Of a DNA stretch of 54,854 bases, positions 1 through 8,890 are shown in pieces. Position 1 is the first letter of the stretch. Every line of letters starts with the position of its first letter. The stretch covers positions 1 through 54,854 of the forward strand of contig JALUXC010000013.1 of NCBI GenBank assembly GCA_027019165.1, in the 5' to 3' direction. Source of the stretch: Pseudophaeobacter sp. Lineage in GTDB: Bacteria; Pseudomonadota; Alphaproteobacteria; Rhodobacterales; Rhodobacteraceae. Below the pieces are notes generated by a model, which was not told the origin of the DNA, did no database searches, and saw only the letters and a program-made list of their open reading frames with translations. The position numbers and the translations under genes were made by a program.

Positions 1-49
1 GCTCCGGTCGCCGTCTTCGGGGGGGGGGGGTGCCTTGGGGCTCGAAAGG
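1..49. repeat. Contig-end overlap, left copy with poly-G tract
   Basis: The first 49 bases recur as the last 50 bases of the window (54805-54854). The shared flanks are gctccggtcgccgtcttc before and gccttgggg plus cgaaagg around a run of G. Here the run is 12 G followed by T. This is what a linearised circular replicon with a short assembly overlap looks like, so the window is probably a whole plasmid. Confidence 0.8.
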
Positions 50-215
50 AGATGCAAATTATATGGAAAAAGCGGGAGAGGTCTCAAATAGTTATAAACC
101 ATAGGGCGATATGGTCCGCCTGTTTCGCGTATTTCCCAATTGGCCAGTAAGGGACTGGAGGCGGCCTTGGGCGATACAAACCGGGAATGACCAATACGCA
201 TATAGGAAACACAGT

Positions 216-2870
216 ATGGCCAAAACGCCCCCTTCCGACACGCGGCCCAAAGCACGCCGCGCTCGCCTGTTTTCCAGTATCAGTGCCAAACTTATCCTGA
301 TTATTCTCGCCATGGGCGGGGTTTCTGCCGGGGCTGCGGTCCTTGTTTCGGCGGTTTTCGCCCGTGTGTCTGACGACATGGGGGTCCTGACCGGCGATAT
401 GCTGCCGCAGATGGAGGTCAGCGCCCATCTGACCGAGGCGACCGGGCTGACCCGCACCGTGATGACCGATGTGCTGTTGGCGGATGATCCAGAGGCGCTG
501 TCCGATTTGCGTTCCCGGGCCGAGGCGGCGGCCGGGCAGGTTCAGGAAGGGGTCGCGGCCCTGCCCGCCGAGCTGCGCGCCGATTATGAGGCCCTGGCTG
601 CAGATACGGCGCAGTCCCTTGATGCGCTGATGCAGGCGCGGGCGACAACCTTTGCCAATGATGCGCGCACCATGGCCCAGATCGATGCCCTGCAAGATCA
701 TGGTCTGGCCCTGCAGGTCCATCTGATGGAAGCCGCAGAGGAGGCCTATTCAGAACTGTCCGAAGGCGGCGAGAGCACGATGGTCGCCCTTGAAGAGTCC
801 TTGGCGGTCCTGGTGGAAGAGCATTTCGCCCGGCTGCAGAACCTTCTTGAGGCGCAGGCCGAGATCAACCTTCTGTCGGGGGTGGCCATGGCTTTGGGGC
901 AGACCCGGGAGCCGGCCTTGAAACGTCAGATGGCGCAGATGGCGGAGAATTCGACCGCAGCCCTGGCGGATTTGCCCGAACAGCTGATCGCGATGGAGGT
1001 GGATCCGGTCGAGGCAGAGGTGGTCGCCAATGCCTTTGTTGTGTTCGAGCAGATGATGACTGCCAAGCGCTCGGAGCAGAAAGAGCTGCGCCCGCTGGTT
1101 CTGGACAACCGCCAGGCCAGCGATAACGTGCTCAGAAAGGCGATCGAGGATACCATCTTCACGCTTGAAATCGTCGCTGAGGAAACCGCCGAGGACAGCC
1201 GCGATGCGGTGCAGAGCCTCTTGGACAATGAAATCGGCGTGCTCAACCAGCTTTTGGAAATCAATACCCAGGTCAATGCCCTGCAGGTCAATGCGCTGCA
1301 GGTTCTGGCCGCAGAGCGGGCCGCAGATGTGCGCGCAGCGGCGGAACCCCTGCAGGCTGCGGCCACGGCCCTGCTGAGCTTCCGGGATTTTGCGGGAGGC
1401 AAGATCGCGGCGGATCTGGAAGGGATCGCCGCCGATACGGACCCCGATAGCGGCCTTGTGGCCTCGCGTATTGCCGCCATCGAGGCGCATGGGAAAACGG
1501 TTGCCGCTTCGGAGCAGGCGGCCGAAGCCGTGGCCACGATCGCCCGTCGTGCCGCGACGCTCAGTACGGACAACCAGGCGGCCATCGCCCGGATGGCCAC
1601 GGCCGTCTCCGAGGAGATCAAGGCGGCTCAGGTTCAGATGCAGACTCTCTGGGCAGTTTCGGCGGCTGTGCTTCTGGCGGCGCTGCTTCTGACCCGGATC
1701 CTGATCTCCCGCCCGCTGATGCGGATCAGCCAGACCACCGAGAACCTAGCGGGCGGCGACATGAGCCCGGTCGAAGGGTTCGAGCGCGCCAGCACGGAAA
1801 TCCATCGCATCGCCCAGGCTCTGTCGGTGTTCCGCAATGGTCTTGTGGAAAAGGAAGAAATGGCCCGCGCAGCCGAGGCCGAGCGTCAGGAGCACCTGGC
1901 CCAGCAGACCGCAGCTGTCAGTGCCATTGGCACCGGGCTCGAACGGCTGGCCGAAGGGGATCTGACGGTGCGCATCGATACCCCGATGAGCACCGGCTAT
2001 GCCAAGCTGCGCGACGATTTCAACGCCGCGCTCGAAGTGCTGGAAGACTCCATGCACAGCCTCAGCCAAAGCGGCCAGTCCACGGCCAGTGGCACCACCG
2101 AGATTTCCGGCGCGGCGCGCGATCTGTCTGCCCGTTCGGAACATTCAGCGCAGACCCTGGCCTCGACGGCGGCGGCGCTCAATCAGTTGGCGGTTTCGGT
2201 GGAAAGCACCGCCCGCGCCTCGGGGGAGGCGACGACATCGGTGGAGACCGCCCATCGCAATGCCAGCGAAAGCCTTGAGGTGGTGGAGCGGACCTTTACC
2301 GCCATGGAAGCGATCAAGGAAAGCGCCGCCAAGATCGCCCAGATCATCGATCTCATCGACAGTATCGCCCAGCAAACCAACCTCCTGGCGCTCAATGCCG
2401 GGGTCGAGGCGGCGCGGGCGGGCTCTGTCGGCAAGGGCTTTGCCGTGGTCGCCGAAGAGGTGCGTTCCCTGGCGCATCGCTCGAAAGAGGCGGCAAACGA
2501 GATTTCCTCCCTGGTGGCCGAAAGCCAGGAACATGTGGATCTGGGGGCTGAACTGGTCGGGCGCACCGGCGAGGTGATCAACGAGATTTCGCAATCGGTC
2601 GCCACCGCGGCAGAGCTGATGCAGAACATCTCACGCGCCTCGGCCGAACAGTCCACCAACCTGCAGGAGGTCAATGGCGCGGTGGCCAATCTCGACGATG
2701 CCACCACCAAGAATGCCGCCCTGTTCGAAGAGGTGACCTCCTCCTCGATCGCCCTGTCGCAAGAGGCGCAGGCCATGGCCGCCGCGCTGGAACGCTTCCG
2801 CACCGGCAGCGCCGGGGGAGGGCAGGCCATGATGGGGGAGCTTGAGGACACCCCGCGCCTGTCTGCCTAG
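216..2870 (+). CDS. Methyl-accepting chemotaxis protein
   Basis: Transmembrane chemoreceptor of 884 aa that should pass ligand or stress signals to a CheA-CheW array. The ATG at 216 is preferred over upstream starts because AGGAA lies 7 nt upstream and a basic N-terminus leads directly into a first membrane helix (about residues 25-47). A long, mostly helical periplasmic region follows. A second helix (about 476-498), a HAMP domain and a second HAMP-like segment (about 570-620) come next, then the signalling domain. The conserved hairpin tip is clear near residues 713-755 ([20 protein letters not shown], then [11 protein letters not shown]). There is no C-terminal CheR-binding pentapeptide. 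No cheA or cheW gene lies on the plasmid, so it must feed a chromosomal pathway. It converges with glmM 25 bp downstream. The ligand is unknown. Confidence 0.93.
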   Translation: MAKTPPSDTRPKARRARLFSSISAKLILIILAMGGVSAGAAVLVSAVFARVSDDMGVLTGDMLPQMEVSAHLTEATGLTRTVMTDVLLADDPEALSDLRSRAEAAAGQVQEGVAALPAELRADYEALAADTAQSLDALMQARATTFANDARTMAQIDALQDHGLALQVHLMEAAEEAYSELSEGGESTMVALEESLAVLVEEHFARLQNLLEAQAEINLLSGVAMALGQTREPALKRQMAQMAENSTAALADLPEQLIAMEVDPVEAEVVANAFVVFEQMMTAKRSEQKELRPLVLDNRQASDNVLRKAIEDTIFTLEIVAEETAEDSRDAVQSLLDNEIGVLNQLLEINTQVNALQVNALQVLAAERAADVRAAAEPLQAAATALLSFRDFAGGKIAADLEGIAADTDPDSGLVASRIAAIEAHGKTVAASEQAAEAVATIARRAATLSTDNQAAIARMATAVSEEIKAAQVQMQTLWAVSAAVLLAALLLTRILISRPLMRISQTTENLAGGDMSPVEGFERASTEIHRIAQALSVFRNGLVEKEEMARAAEAERQEHLAQQTAAVSAIGTGLERLAEGDLTVRIDTPMSTGYAKLRDDFNAALEVLEDSMHSLSQSGQSTASGTTEISGAARDLSARSEHSAQTLASTAAALNQLAVSVESTARASGEATTSVETAHRNASESLEVVERTFTAMEAIKESAAKIAQIIDLIDSIAQQTNLLALNAGVEAARAGSVGKGFAVVAEEVRSLAHRSKEAANEISSLVAESQEHVDLGAELVGRTGEVINEISQSVATAAELMQNISRASAEQSTNLQEVNGAVANLDDATTKNAALFEEVTSSSIALSQEAQAMAAALERFRTGSAGGGQAMMGELEDTPRLSA

Positions 2871-2895
2871 AGTCTTCTCTGTCGCGGGCGAGGGA

Positions 2896-4239
2896 TCAGG
2901 CGGTGGCGGCCTCGACGGCGGCGACCACTTGGTCCACGGTCCGTACCAGCAGTGCATCATCCTCGCATTCGGCCATGACCCGGATCAGCGGTTCGGTGCC
3001 GGATTTGCGAATGAGCAGCCGACCCTGCCCGGCCAGCGCCGCTTCGGCGTCGCGGATCGCGTCCCGGACCGGCGTCGCCTCTAGCGGGGCCTGGCCCGCG
3101 CTGAAACGTACGTTCTTCAACAGCTGCGGCACCGGGTCGAACTGGCGCACCAGCTTTGAGGCTGTCTGCCCCGTCTGCACCATTGCGGCCAGCACATGCA
3201 GGCCAGCCATCAGCCCGTCGCCGGTGGTGGCGTAATCGCTCATCACGATATGGCCGGATTGCTCGCCCCCGAGGTTGAAGCCGCCAGCCCGCATCGCCTC
3301 GACCACGTAACGGTCGCCCACAGCGGTGCGTTCCAGCCTCAGGCCGCGCCCCTCGAGAAAGCGTTCCAGGCCAAGGTTCGACATTACCGTGGCCACCAGG
3401 GCCCCGCCGGCCAGCTGGCCCGCCTCGGCCCAGCGGGCTGCCAGAAGCGCCATCAGCTGATCGCCATCGGCAATGGCGCCGTTTTCATCGATCACGATCA
3501 CCCGGTCCGCATCGCCATCAAGACAGATCCCCACATCGGCGCCATGGGCCACAACCATCTCGGCGGCGGCCTGCGGCTGGGTCGAGCCGCAGCCGCGGTT
3601 GATATTGGTGCCATTGGGCGAGACCCCCATGGGGATCACATCGGCGCCCAGCTCCCACAGGATTTCGGGCGCGGCGCGGTGGGCGGCGCCATTGGCGCAA
3701 TCGAGCACCACCTTCAGCCCATCAAGGCGGATGTCGCGGGGCAATGAGGATTTCACCCGCTCGCCATAGCGAAAACGCGCATCGTCAATCCGTTTGGCGC
3801 GGCCGATATTGCCCGCCTGCGCCGGCTCTACCCCGGCTTCGATCAGGGCTTCGATCTCGATCTCGGCCTGATCAGACAGTTTGAACCCGTCGGGACCGAA
3901 GAATTTGATCCCGTTGTCCTCGGCCGGGTTGTGGCTGGCCGAGATCATCACACCCAGATCGGCGCGCATTGAGCGGGTCATCAGCCCCACCGCGGGTGTC
4001 GGCACCGGCCCCAGCAAAAGCACGTTCATCCCCGTCGAGGTGAGCCCCGCGGTCAGTGCGTTTTCGAACATATAGCCAGAAAGGCGCGTGTCCTTGCCGA
4101 TCACCACCCGGTGCACGCCGCTGGCCTCGCGGCGGAAATAGCGCCCGGCAGCGGCGCCGATGCGCAGCGCCATATCGGCGGTCATCGGGTGGGTGTTCGC
4201 GGTGCCACGGACACCATCTGTGCCAAAGAGCTTGCGCAT
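2896..4239 (-). CDS. glmM: Phosphoglucosamine mutase GlmM
   Basis: Alpha-D-phosphohexomutase of 447 aa, the usual GlmM length, converting GlcN-6-P to GlcN-1-P on the way to UDP-GlcNAc. The GlmM N-terminal signature [11 protein letters not shown] is at residues 5-15. The phosphoserine loop ISASHNP has its catalytic serine at residue 102. The metal loop DGDADR (about 242-247), sugar loop GEQSGH and C-terminal phosphate loop [12 protein letters not shown] are all intact. GlmM is normally an essential chromosomal gene near folP or ftsH; here it stands alone on a plasmid among sugar-nucleotide genes. It is therefore more likely a second copy boosting UDP-GlcNAc supply for the 4,6-dehydratase and UDP-HexNAc dehydrogenase. 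A relaxed specificity toward mannose phosphates cannot be excluded. Confidence 0.93.
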   Translation of the reverse strand: MRKLFGTDGVRGTANTHPMTADMALRIGAAAGRYFRREASGVHRVVIGKDTRLSGYMFENALTAGLTSTGMNVLLLGPVPTPAVGLMTRSMRADLGVMISASHNPAEDNGIKFFGPDGFKLSDQAEIEIEALIEAGVEPAQAGNIGRAKRIDDARFRYGERVKSSLPRDIRLDGLKVVLDCANGAAHRAAPEILWELGADVIPMGVSPNGTNINRGCGSTQPQAAAEMVVAHGADVGICLDGDADRVIVIDENGAIADGDQLMALLAARWAEAGQLAGGALVATVMSNLGLERFLEGRGLRLERTAVGDRYVVEAMRAGGFNLGGEQSGHIVMSDYATTGDGLMAGLHVLAAMVQTGQTASKLVRQFDPVPQLLKNVRFSAGQAPLEATPVRDAIRDAEAALAGQGRLLIRKSGTEPLIRVMAECEDDALLVRTVDQVVAAVEAATA

Positions 4240-4461
4240 GCTGTCTCCTGTTCACGGGTCTGTCATCCGCGCTTGACCGGATGATCCAAGACAGATGCAC
4301 CGAAGTGGCCGGGGCTGCAAGGGGCTGTTGTCGCCCCAAAGGGGGCGTTGGAGGGTGCCGGTGGCGCGTACGCCCTGCTGGGAAAATCGCAATCTTGTTG
4401 CGGCTTGATGCGCGCGGCGCGCTTTGCGCCAAACAGATCAGCCCAACCTGAAGGAGTGCCC

Positions 4462-5862
4462 ATGTCCGACAGCTCCCCCGCGCTTTCTCTGCCGCTTCTG
4501 ATGCCCTCTCAGGCGCAGAAACATGTCACCCATAACGAAGCCCTGATGCGCCTTGATATGCTGGTGCAACTGGCGGTGCAGAGCGTCGATCAACCAGCCC
4601 CTCCGCCGCAGCCGGGCCTGGGAGAGCGGCATCTCGTCGGGGTGGCTGCGACCGGAGACTGGGCCGGTCATGAACAGGAGATCGCCCTGTGGGACGGGAT
4701 GATCTGGATGTTTCTGGCGCCTGCCCCCGGCTGGCGGGCGGATGTGGTGGCCACGGGGCAGAGCCTGCGGTTTGACGGCACGGACTGGCAGCCGGTGTTG
4801 CCGGTTCTGGAGAACCTGCCTGCCCTTGGCATCGGGGCTACGGCGGATGCGGCAAACCCGCTGAGTGTTGCGGGCCCCGCCACCCTGTTCAGCCATGCCG
4901 GTGCGGGACACCAGCTCAAGCTGAACAAGTCCGGGGCGGGTGAGACCGCGAGCCTTCTGTTCCAGACCGGCTGGTCCGGGCGGGCCGAAATGGGCACGGC
5001 GGGGACGGATGATTTCTCGATCAAGGTCAGCAGCGATGGCAGCAGCTGGCACACGGCGCTTGAGGTCGACCGCAGCGATGGCCGGATCCGCTTTCCGCAA
5101 GGCAGTCCGGACCTGCGCGCGCGGCTTGATGCGCCGCGCCTCTACCATGTGCGCCCGGATGGCTCGGACGCCAATGACGGGCTGAGCGATACGCCGGGCG
5201 GGGCCTTTGCGACCGTGCAAAACGCAATAGATGTGGCTCTAACACTGGACAATGGCCCCTACTCCGTGACGATCTCCCTGGCGCCGGGCAACTATGGAGA
5301 GGCGGTTGTGATCGACCGTCCCCTGATCGGCAGTGGCCCCTTGCAGATTACGGGGAGCGCGGCTGCCCCTGCCTCGGTCAGCCTGGATCGCGTCACCTGC
5401 CGGGATGGGGCGCGGGTCCGCCTGGAGGGGCTGGCGCTGGTTGCAGCAGATGCGTTGCGGGCCGAGGCGGGCGCGCAGGTAGAACTCACCGATCTGCATC
5501 TGAGCGGCAGTGGCACGGGGCTGTATCTGGACAGCGCAGAGATCACCTGCAGCGGCACGGATCTGCTGCTGGGCAGCGCTCTGACGTGCCTGGCACATTT
5601 GCGCGGTCATGCCCGGCTGCGGGCCTCGGGCAGCAGCTTTACCTTGGGCACCGGGATCACCTGGACGGGCGGCGCGCTGGATCTGAACGGCTTCTGCCAC
5701 GCAGATCTGACCAGCGTGGTCTTTGCGGGCGATACGGCCGGCTGCGCCGGGCCGCGCTATCTGCTGGCGCAGGGGGCGATTCTGGATAGCGGCGGGGCAG
5801 GGGGCAGCTTTGTGCCGGGGTCCGTGGCCGGCACCAGCAGCAGCGGTGCGCAGTATCTCTAG
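4462..5862 (+). CDS. DUF2793 / right-handed beta-helix spike-like protein
   Basis: Protein of 466 aa. The start is ATG 4462, with AAGGAG 5 nt upstream; an upstream in-frame extension has no ribosome site. Residues about 5-110 match the DUF2793 type (LPLLMPSQAQKHVTHNEAL, then an aromatic-rich ALWDGMIWMFLAPAPGW stretch). This family is common in Rhodobacterales phages and gene-transfer-agent-like loci. From about residue 225 a phage-type pectate-lyase fold begins with VRPDGSDANDGLSDTPGG and AFATVQNAID. It ends with a phage-fibre-like tail (FVPGSVAGTSSSGAQYL). No signal peptide is visible. No capsid or other tail genes are nearby. It sits tail to tail with the polysaccharide export lipoprotein gene, 12 bp apart. 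A role in binding or cutting polysaccharide is an inference from the fold. Confidence 0.8.
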   Translation: MSDSSPALSLPLLMPSQAQKHVTHNEALMRLDMLVQLAVQSVDQPAPPPQPGLGERHLVGVAATGDWAGHEQEIALWDGMIWMFLAPAPGWRADVVATGQSLRFDGTDWQPVLPVLENLPALGIGATADAANPLSVAGPATLFSHAGAGHQLKLNKSGAGETASLLFQTGWSGRAEMGTAGTDDFSIKVSSDGSSWHTALEVDRSDGRIRFPQGSPDLRARLDAPRLYHVRPDGSDANDGLSDTPGGAFATVQNAIDVALTLDNGPYSVTISLAPGNYGEAVVIDRPLIGSGPLQITGSAAAPASVSLDRVTCRDGARVRLEGLALVAADALRAEAGAQVELTDLHLSGSGTGLYLDSAEITCSGTDLLLGSALTCLAHLRGHARLRASGSSFTLGTGITWTGGALDLNGFCHADLTSVVFAGDTAGCAGPRYLLAQGAILDSGGAGGSFVPGSVAGTSSSGAQYL

Positions 5863-5874
5863 ATCTTCGCAGGC

Positions 5875-6990
5875 TTACAGCACCCCTGCACGGCTGAAGA
5901 CGCCGAAGAAATTGCCGATCAGGTTCGAGATGGTCAGCGCATCGTTGATCGGGGATTCGGTGGCGATCAGCAGATCACCGGGGTTGATCTGGAACTTGCG
6001 GGCCGAGAACAGCCCGTCTGCCGTGGTCAGATCCAGTGTGAAGACCACCCGCTGATGGCGCGGCCCGCGCTGGTTCGGGGCAATGGCTTCCGCATCATAT
6101 TCGCGCAGGACCAAGAGGCCCTGAGGGTCGGCCTTGCCATCCTGGAAGCCGCCCGAGATCGACATGGCGTCCATGGCCGACATCTCGTCCTTGCTGAAGA
6201 TGTGCAGATCTTCCTTGCCGGTGGCCCCGAAAGAGAGGAAGTAGCGCTCGTCTTCTTCCACAAAAATCCTGTCACCGCCGCGCAGCAGGGTGTCGAGCTG
6301 CGGATTGTTCAGCAGCTTGTCCACCGAGGTGCCATAGATGCTGCGTCCGCGCACCAGGCGGATCTGCGGGTTGTTGAGACTGGGGCTGATGCCGCCGCCT
6401 GCTGAAATCAGCCCCATCACCGAATAGTTGCGATCAGGCATCGGATAGGTGCCGGGCCGGGCCACGCCCGAGACCAGGTCGACCGAGTTGTTGCGCCCTT
6501 CCTGCATGTCCAGCTGCAATTGTACCGAAGGCACGATGGTTTCCAGCTGTTCCTGAAGTTGTTCGCGGGCCAGGTCCGGGGTCAGCCCCAGGACGTTCAC
6601 GCTGCCGACATAGGGCATGAAAACGGTCCCATTGGCCGCGACTCGCACGGCTTGAAGCTGTACGTTCTTCTGTGCCTGTGAAGTCAGAAGAGAATTGTCG
6701 CTGCTGTCCCAGATGCGCAGGGTCAGCGTGTCTCCGGGCTGGATGATCTGGGTCTTGGCGCCATTGCTGGCGCTGATCCAGCCGAGCTGTCTCTTGTTGC
6801 CGGTTTCCGGCCATTGCGCGACCGAGGGCAGAAAGGCGCGGGTCACCGGATACAGGGCGAATTCGGCATCCACCTCGCTGGATTGCTTGATGATCTCTTC
6901 TCCCGTGGGCGCCCCGCCGGGCAGGCGTCCGCAGGCGGCTGGCAAGAGGCAGAGGCTGGCAAGTGCAAGCAGCGGGATCACAAGGCGCAT
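5875..6990 (-). CDS. Polysaccharide export outer-membrane lipoprotein (Wza/KpsD family)
   Basis: Predicted outer-membrane exporter of 371 aa. I chose the ATG at 6990 over the one at 7032 because it gives a clean lipoprotein signal (hydrophobic LVIPLLALASLCLLPAACG, cysteine about residue 20) and has AAGAG upstream. A poly_export domain begins around QIIQPGDTLTLRIWD. SLBB-type domains follow (VDLVSGVARPGTYPMPDRNYSVM, then LRGGDRIFVEEDERYFLSFG). It should form the outer-membrane channel for capsule or EPS. It could partner the KpsM/E/T exporter 30 kb away or the YjbH/YjbF group nearby; the sequence does not decide. It diverges from the reductase gene at 7107. Confidence 0.88.
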   Translation of the reverse strand: MRLVIPLLALASLCLLPAACGRLPGGAPTGEEIIKQSSEVDAEFALYPVTRAFLPSVAQWPETGNKRQLGWISASNGAKTQIIQPGDTLTLRIWDSSDNSLLTSQAQKNVQLQAVRVAANGTVFMPYVGSVNVLGLTPDLAREQLQEQLETIVPSVQLQLDMQEGRNNSVDLVSGVARPGTYPMPDRNYSVMGLISAGGGISPSLNNPQIRLVRGRSIYGTSVDKLLNNPQLDTLLRGGDRIFVEEDERYFLSFGATGKEDLHIFSKDEMSAMDAMSISGGFQDGKADPQGLLVLREYDAEAIAPNQRGPRHQRVVFTLDLTTADGLFSARKFQINPGDLLIATESPINDALTISNLIGNFFGVFSRAGVL

Positions 6991-7106
6991 GGGGGCTCTT
7001 TTCGGAAAGATCTTGATTTTTGGTGTCCGCAAGATACTGCGCTAGGGCGGTGCGTCAACCAGAGGGCGCAAGCCGTGGTGTCTTGAGACGGGGACAAGGG
7101 CAAGAG

Positions 7107-8021
7107 ATGGGTTTTCCAGCCACAGTACGGGGCGCAGCGTCGCCCGCGGTTTTTCCGTCTACGGTGGTTCTGGGCGCGTCGGGACGGATTGGTCAGGTGC
7201 TGCGCCGGACCTGGCCTGATCTGCTGCCCGATGCGGCGCGGGTGCTGTGGCAGGCCCGGCGCCCCCAGCCTGATGCAGGCCCCTCCGAAGACTGGGTGAT
7301 TCTCGATCCTCTGGCGGAGCCAGGGCTTCTGGCCGGGGCTTTGCGCGGTGCCGGGGCCGTCCTGTGCCTGGCTGGCAGCGTGCCCGGCCGCAGTGCGGAT
7401 CTGGCGGACAACGCGCGGCTGGCGCTGGCCGCGATCGAGGCGGCGGCCTCTGCCGGGAGCACACCGCCGCGGGTGTTTCTGGCCTCTTCGGCGGCCGTCT
7501 ACGGAGGGCAGGCGGGGCTGCTGCGCGAAGACGCTGCCGTGACCCCGACCAGCCCCTATGGGCGCGCCAAACGTGAGATGGAGCAGCAGGCCCTTGCGCG
7601 CGGGCAGGAACTGGGCGTGCCGGTCAACATCCTGCGGATCGGCAATATCGCGGGGCTGGATGCCATTCTGGGCGGCTGGCGTCCGGGCTTCATCCTGGAC
7701 CGCTTTGCCGATGGCAGCAGCCCGCGGCGCAGCTACATCGGGGTGCAGAGCCTGGCCCATGTCCTGGCGGCCCTGCTGATCTGCGAGGAGGTGCCCGCGG
7801 TCCTGAATATCGCCCAGCCCGGACCGGTGGAGATGGCGGTGCTTCTGCAGGCGGCGGGGCGGGCGTTCACCAAGCGGCCCGCCCCCGAAAGCGCCATTCC
7901 CGAAGTGGCACTGGACCTGGACCTTCTGCGCCGCACCCTGGGGCCGCAGGCGATGCCGGACCCGGCCGATCCGGCTTGTCTGGCGGCAGAATGGTCCTTA
8001 ATAGAGCCTGATTCCTCCTGA
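7107..8021 (+). CDS. NAD(P)-dependent sugar epimerase/reductase (extended SDR)
   Basis: Extended short-chain dehydrogenase/reductase of 304 aa. The nucleotide-binding GASGRIG is near the N-terminus, the conserved LASSAAVYGG segment follows, and the catalytic YxxxK is in SPYGRAK. The start is placed at ATG 7107, with AAGGG about 7 nt upstream; the longer frame runs across the promoter region. It lies 16 bp before a priming sugar transferase and upstream of a UDP-GlcNAc 4,6-dehydratase. The same trio (dehydratase, 4-keto-reductase, QuiNAc-1-P transferase) is known from Rhizobium (wreV/wreQ/wreU) and Pseudomonas (wbpM/wbpV/wbpL). I therefore infer that it reduces UDP-4-keto-6-deoxy-GlcNAc to UDP-QuiNAc. 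An epimerase activity remains possible. Confidence 0.8.
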   Translation: MGFPATVRGAASPAVFPSTVVLGASGRIGQVLRRTWPDLLPDAARVLWQARRPQPDAGPSEDWVILDPLAEPGLLAGALRGAGAVLCLAGSVPGRSADLADNARLALAAIEAAASAGSTPPRVFLASSAAVYGGQAGLLREDAAVTPTSPYGRAKREMEQQALARGQELGVPVNILRIGNIAGLDAILGGWRPGFILDRFADGSSPRRSYIGVQSLAHVLAALLICEEVPAVLNIAQPGPVEMAVLLQAAGRAFTKRPAPESAIPEVALDLDLLRRTLGPQAMPDPADPACLAAEWSLIEPDSS

Positions 8022-8037
8022 TGATCTGGATGATCCG

Positions 8038-8649
8038 ATGACCTGGCGCAAACGACTGTTCGACCTTTTCTTTGCCTCCCTGCTGGTGGTGATCCTGGGG
8101 CCCATCCTTTTGCTGTTGCTGCTCTGGTTGCTCTGGAAGGAGGGGCGGCCGGTGTTTTACGTGGCCGAGCGCATGCGCTCTCCGACCCGCAGTTTCCGGC
8201 TGTGGAAGCTCAGAACCATGACTGTGGTCGATGCCGACAGCGGCGTTTCGGGTGGCGACAAGGAGGCCCGGATCACCCGCACCGGCGCCTGGCTGCGCGC
8301 CAAGCGGCTGGATGAGTTTCCCCAGCTGTGGAACATCCTGAAAGGGGATCTGTCCTTTGTGGGACCGCGCCCGCCCCTGCGCCAATATGTGGAGGCCCAC
8401 CCTGAGATCTATGACGAGGTGCTCAAGAGCCGCCCGGGCGTGACCGGCCTTGCCTCGATCACATATCACAAACATGAAACCGCGCTTCTGGCCCGCTGCA
8501 GCACGCCCGAGGAAACCGATGCGGTCTACTCGCGCATCTGCGTGCCGGCCAAGGCGCGTCTGGACCTGATTTACCAGCGCCATCAGAACATGTGCTATGA
8601 TTTCGATCTGGTGTTCCAGACCATCGGTAACATCTTCCGGCGCGGCTGA
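8038..8649 (+). CDS. Priming polyprenyl-phosphate sugar-1-phosphate transferase
   Basis: Bacterial sugar transferase (PF02397 type) of 203 aa, the short PglC/WcaJ-C-terminal form. An N-terminal basic patch MTWRKRLFD is followed by one hydrophobic segment (about residues 10-33, re-entrant helix type). The conserved WKLRTM, RLDEFPQLWNILKGDLSFVGPRP and RPGVTGLASI blocks come next. It transfers a sugar-1-phosphate to undecaprenyl phosphate at the inner face of the membrane, starting a repeat unit. It is co-directional with, and 16 bp after, the SDR gene. Given the adjacent 4,6-dehydratase and reductase, a QuiNAc- or diNAcBac-like donor is the likely substrate. No Wzx or Wzy follows, so the downstream polymerisation route is not evident here. 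Confidence 0.9.
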   Translation: MTWRKRLFDLFFASLLVVILGPILLLLLLWLLWKEGRPVFYVAERMRSPTRSFRLWKLRTMTVVDADSGVSGGDKEARITRTGAWLRAKRLDEFPQLWNILKGDLSFVGPRPPLRQYVEAHPEIYDEVLKSRPGVTGLASITYHKHETALLARCSTPEETDAVYSRICVPAKARLDLIYQRHQNMCYDFDLVFQTIGNIFRRG

Positions 8650-8890
8650 GAGGGCGGCGCGCGTGGTCTGTCTGAAATTTGGGCGGGGTACGGAAACCTT
8701 AAAACTTTGCGGGGTGTTGGCGGATTTTCGCTAAGCTTACGTTTGTATTCGGCAGCAAAAAAGGCCACACTCAGGCGATGATGAATTATGAGGGCTGCAG
8801 CGGTATCGGGCTGGTTCGGGAGCCAGTGTACGCCTTTTGGCTGGGCTATTGATGTTGGACTGTTTTCCAGGGATGTGCGGGACGTAGGCT

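Noticed and set aside
84-722. Opposite-strand open frames across the chemoreceptor gene
   Set aside because: High-GC shadow frames; the plus strand has clear protein homology along the same stretch.
4056-4451. Possible small gene between glmM and the DUF2793 gene
   Set aside because: Cys/Arg-rich translation antisense to glmM; no start signal; the remaining 220 bp holds only the divergent promoters.
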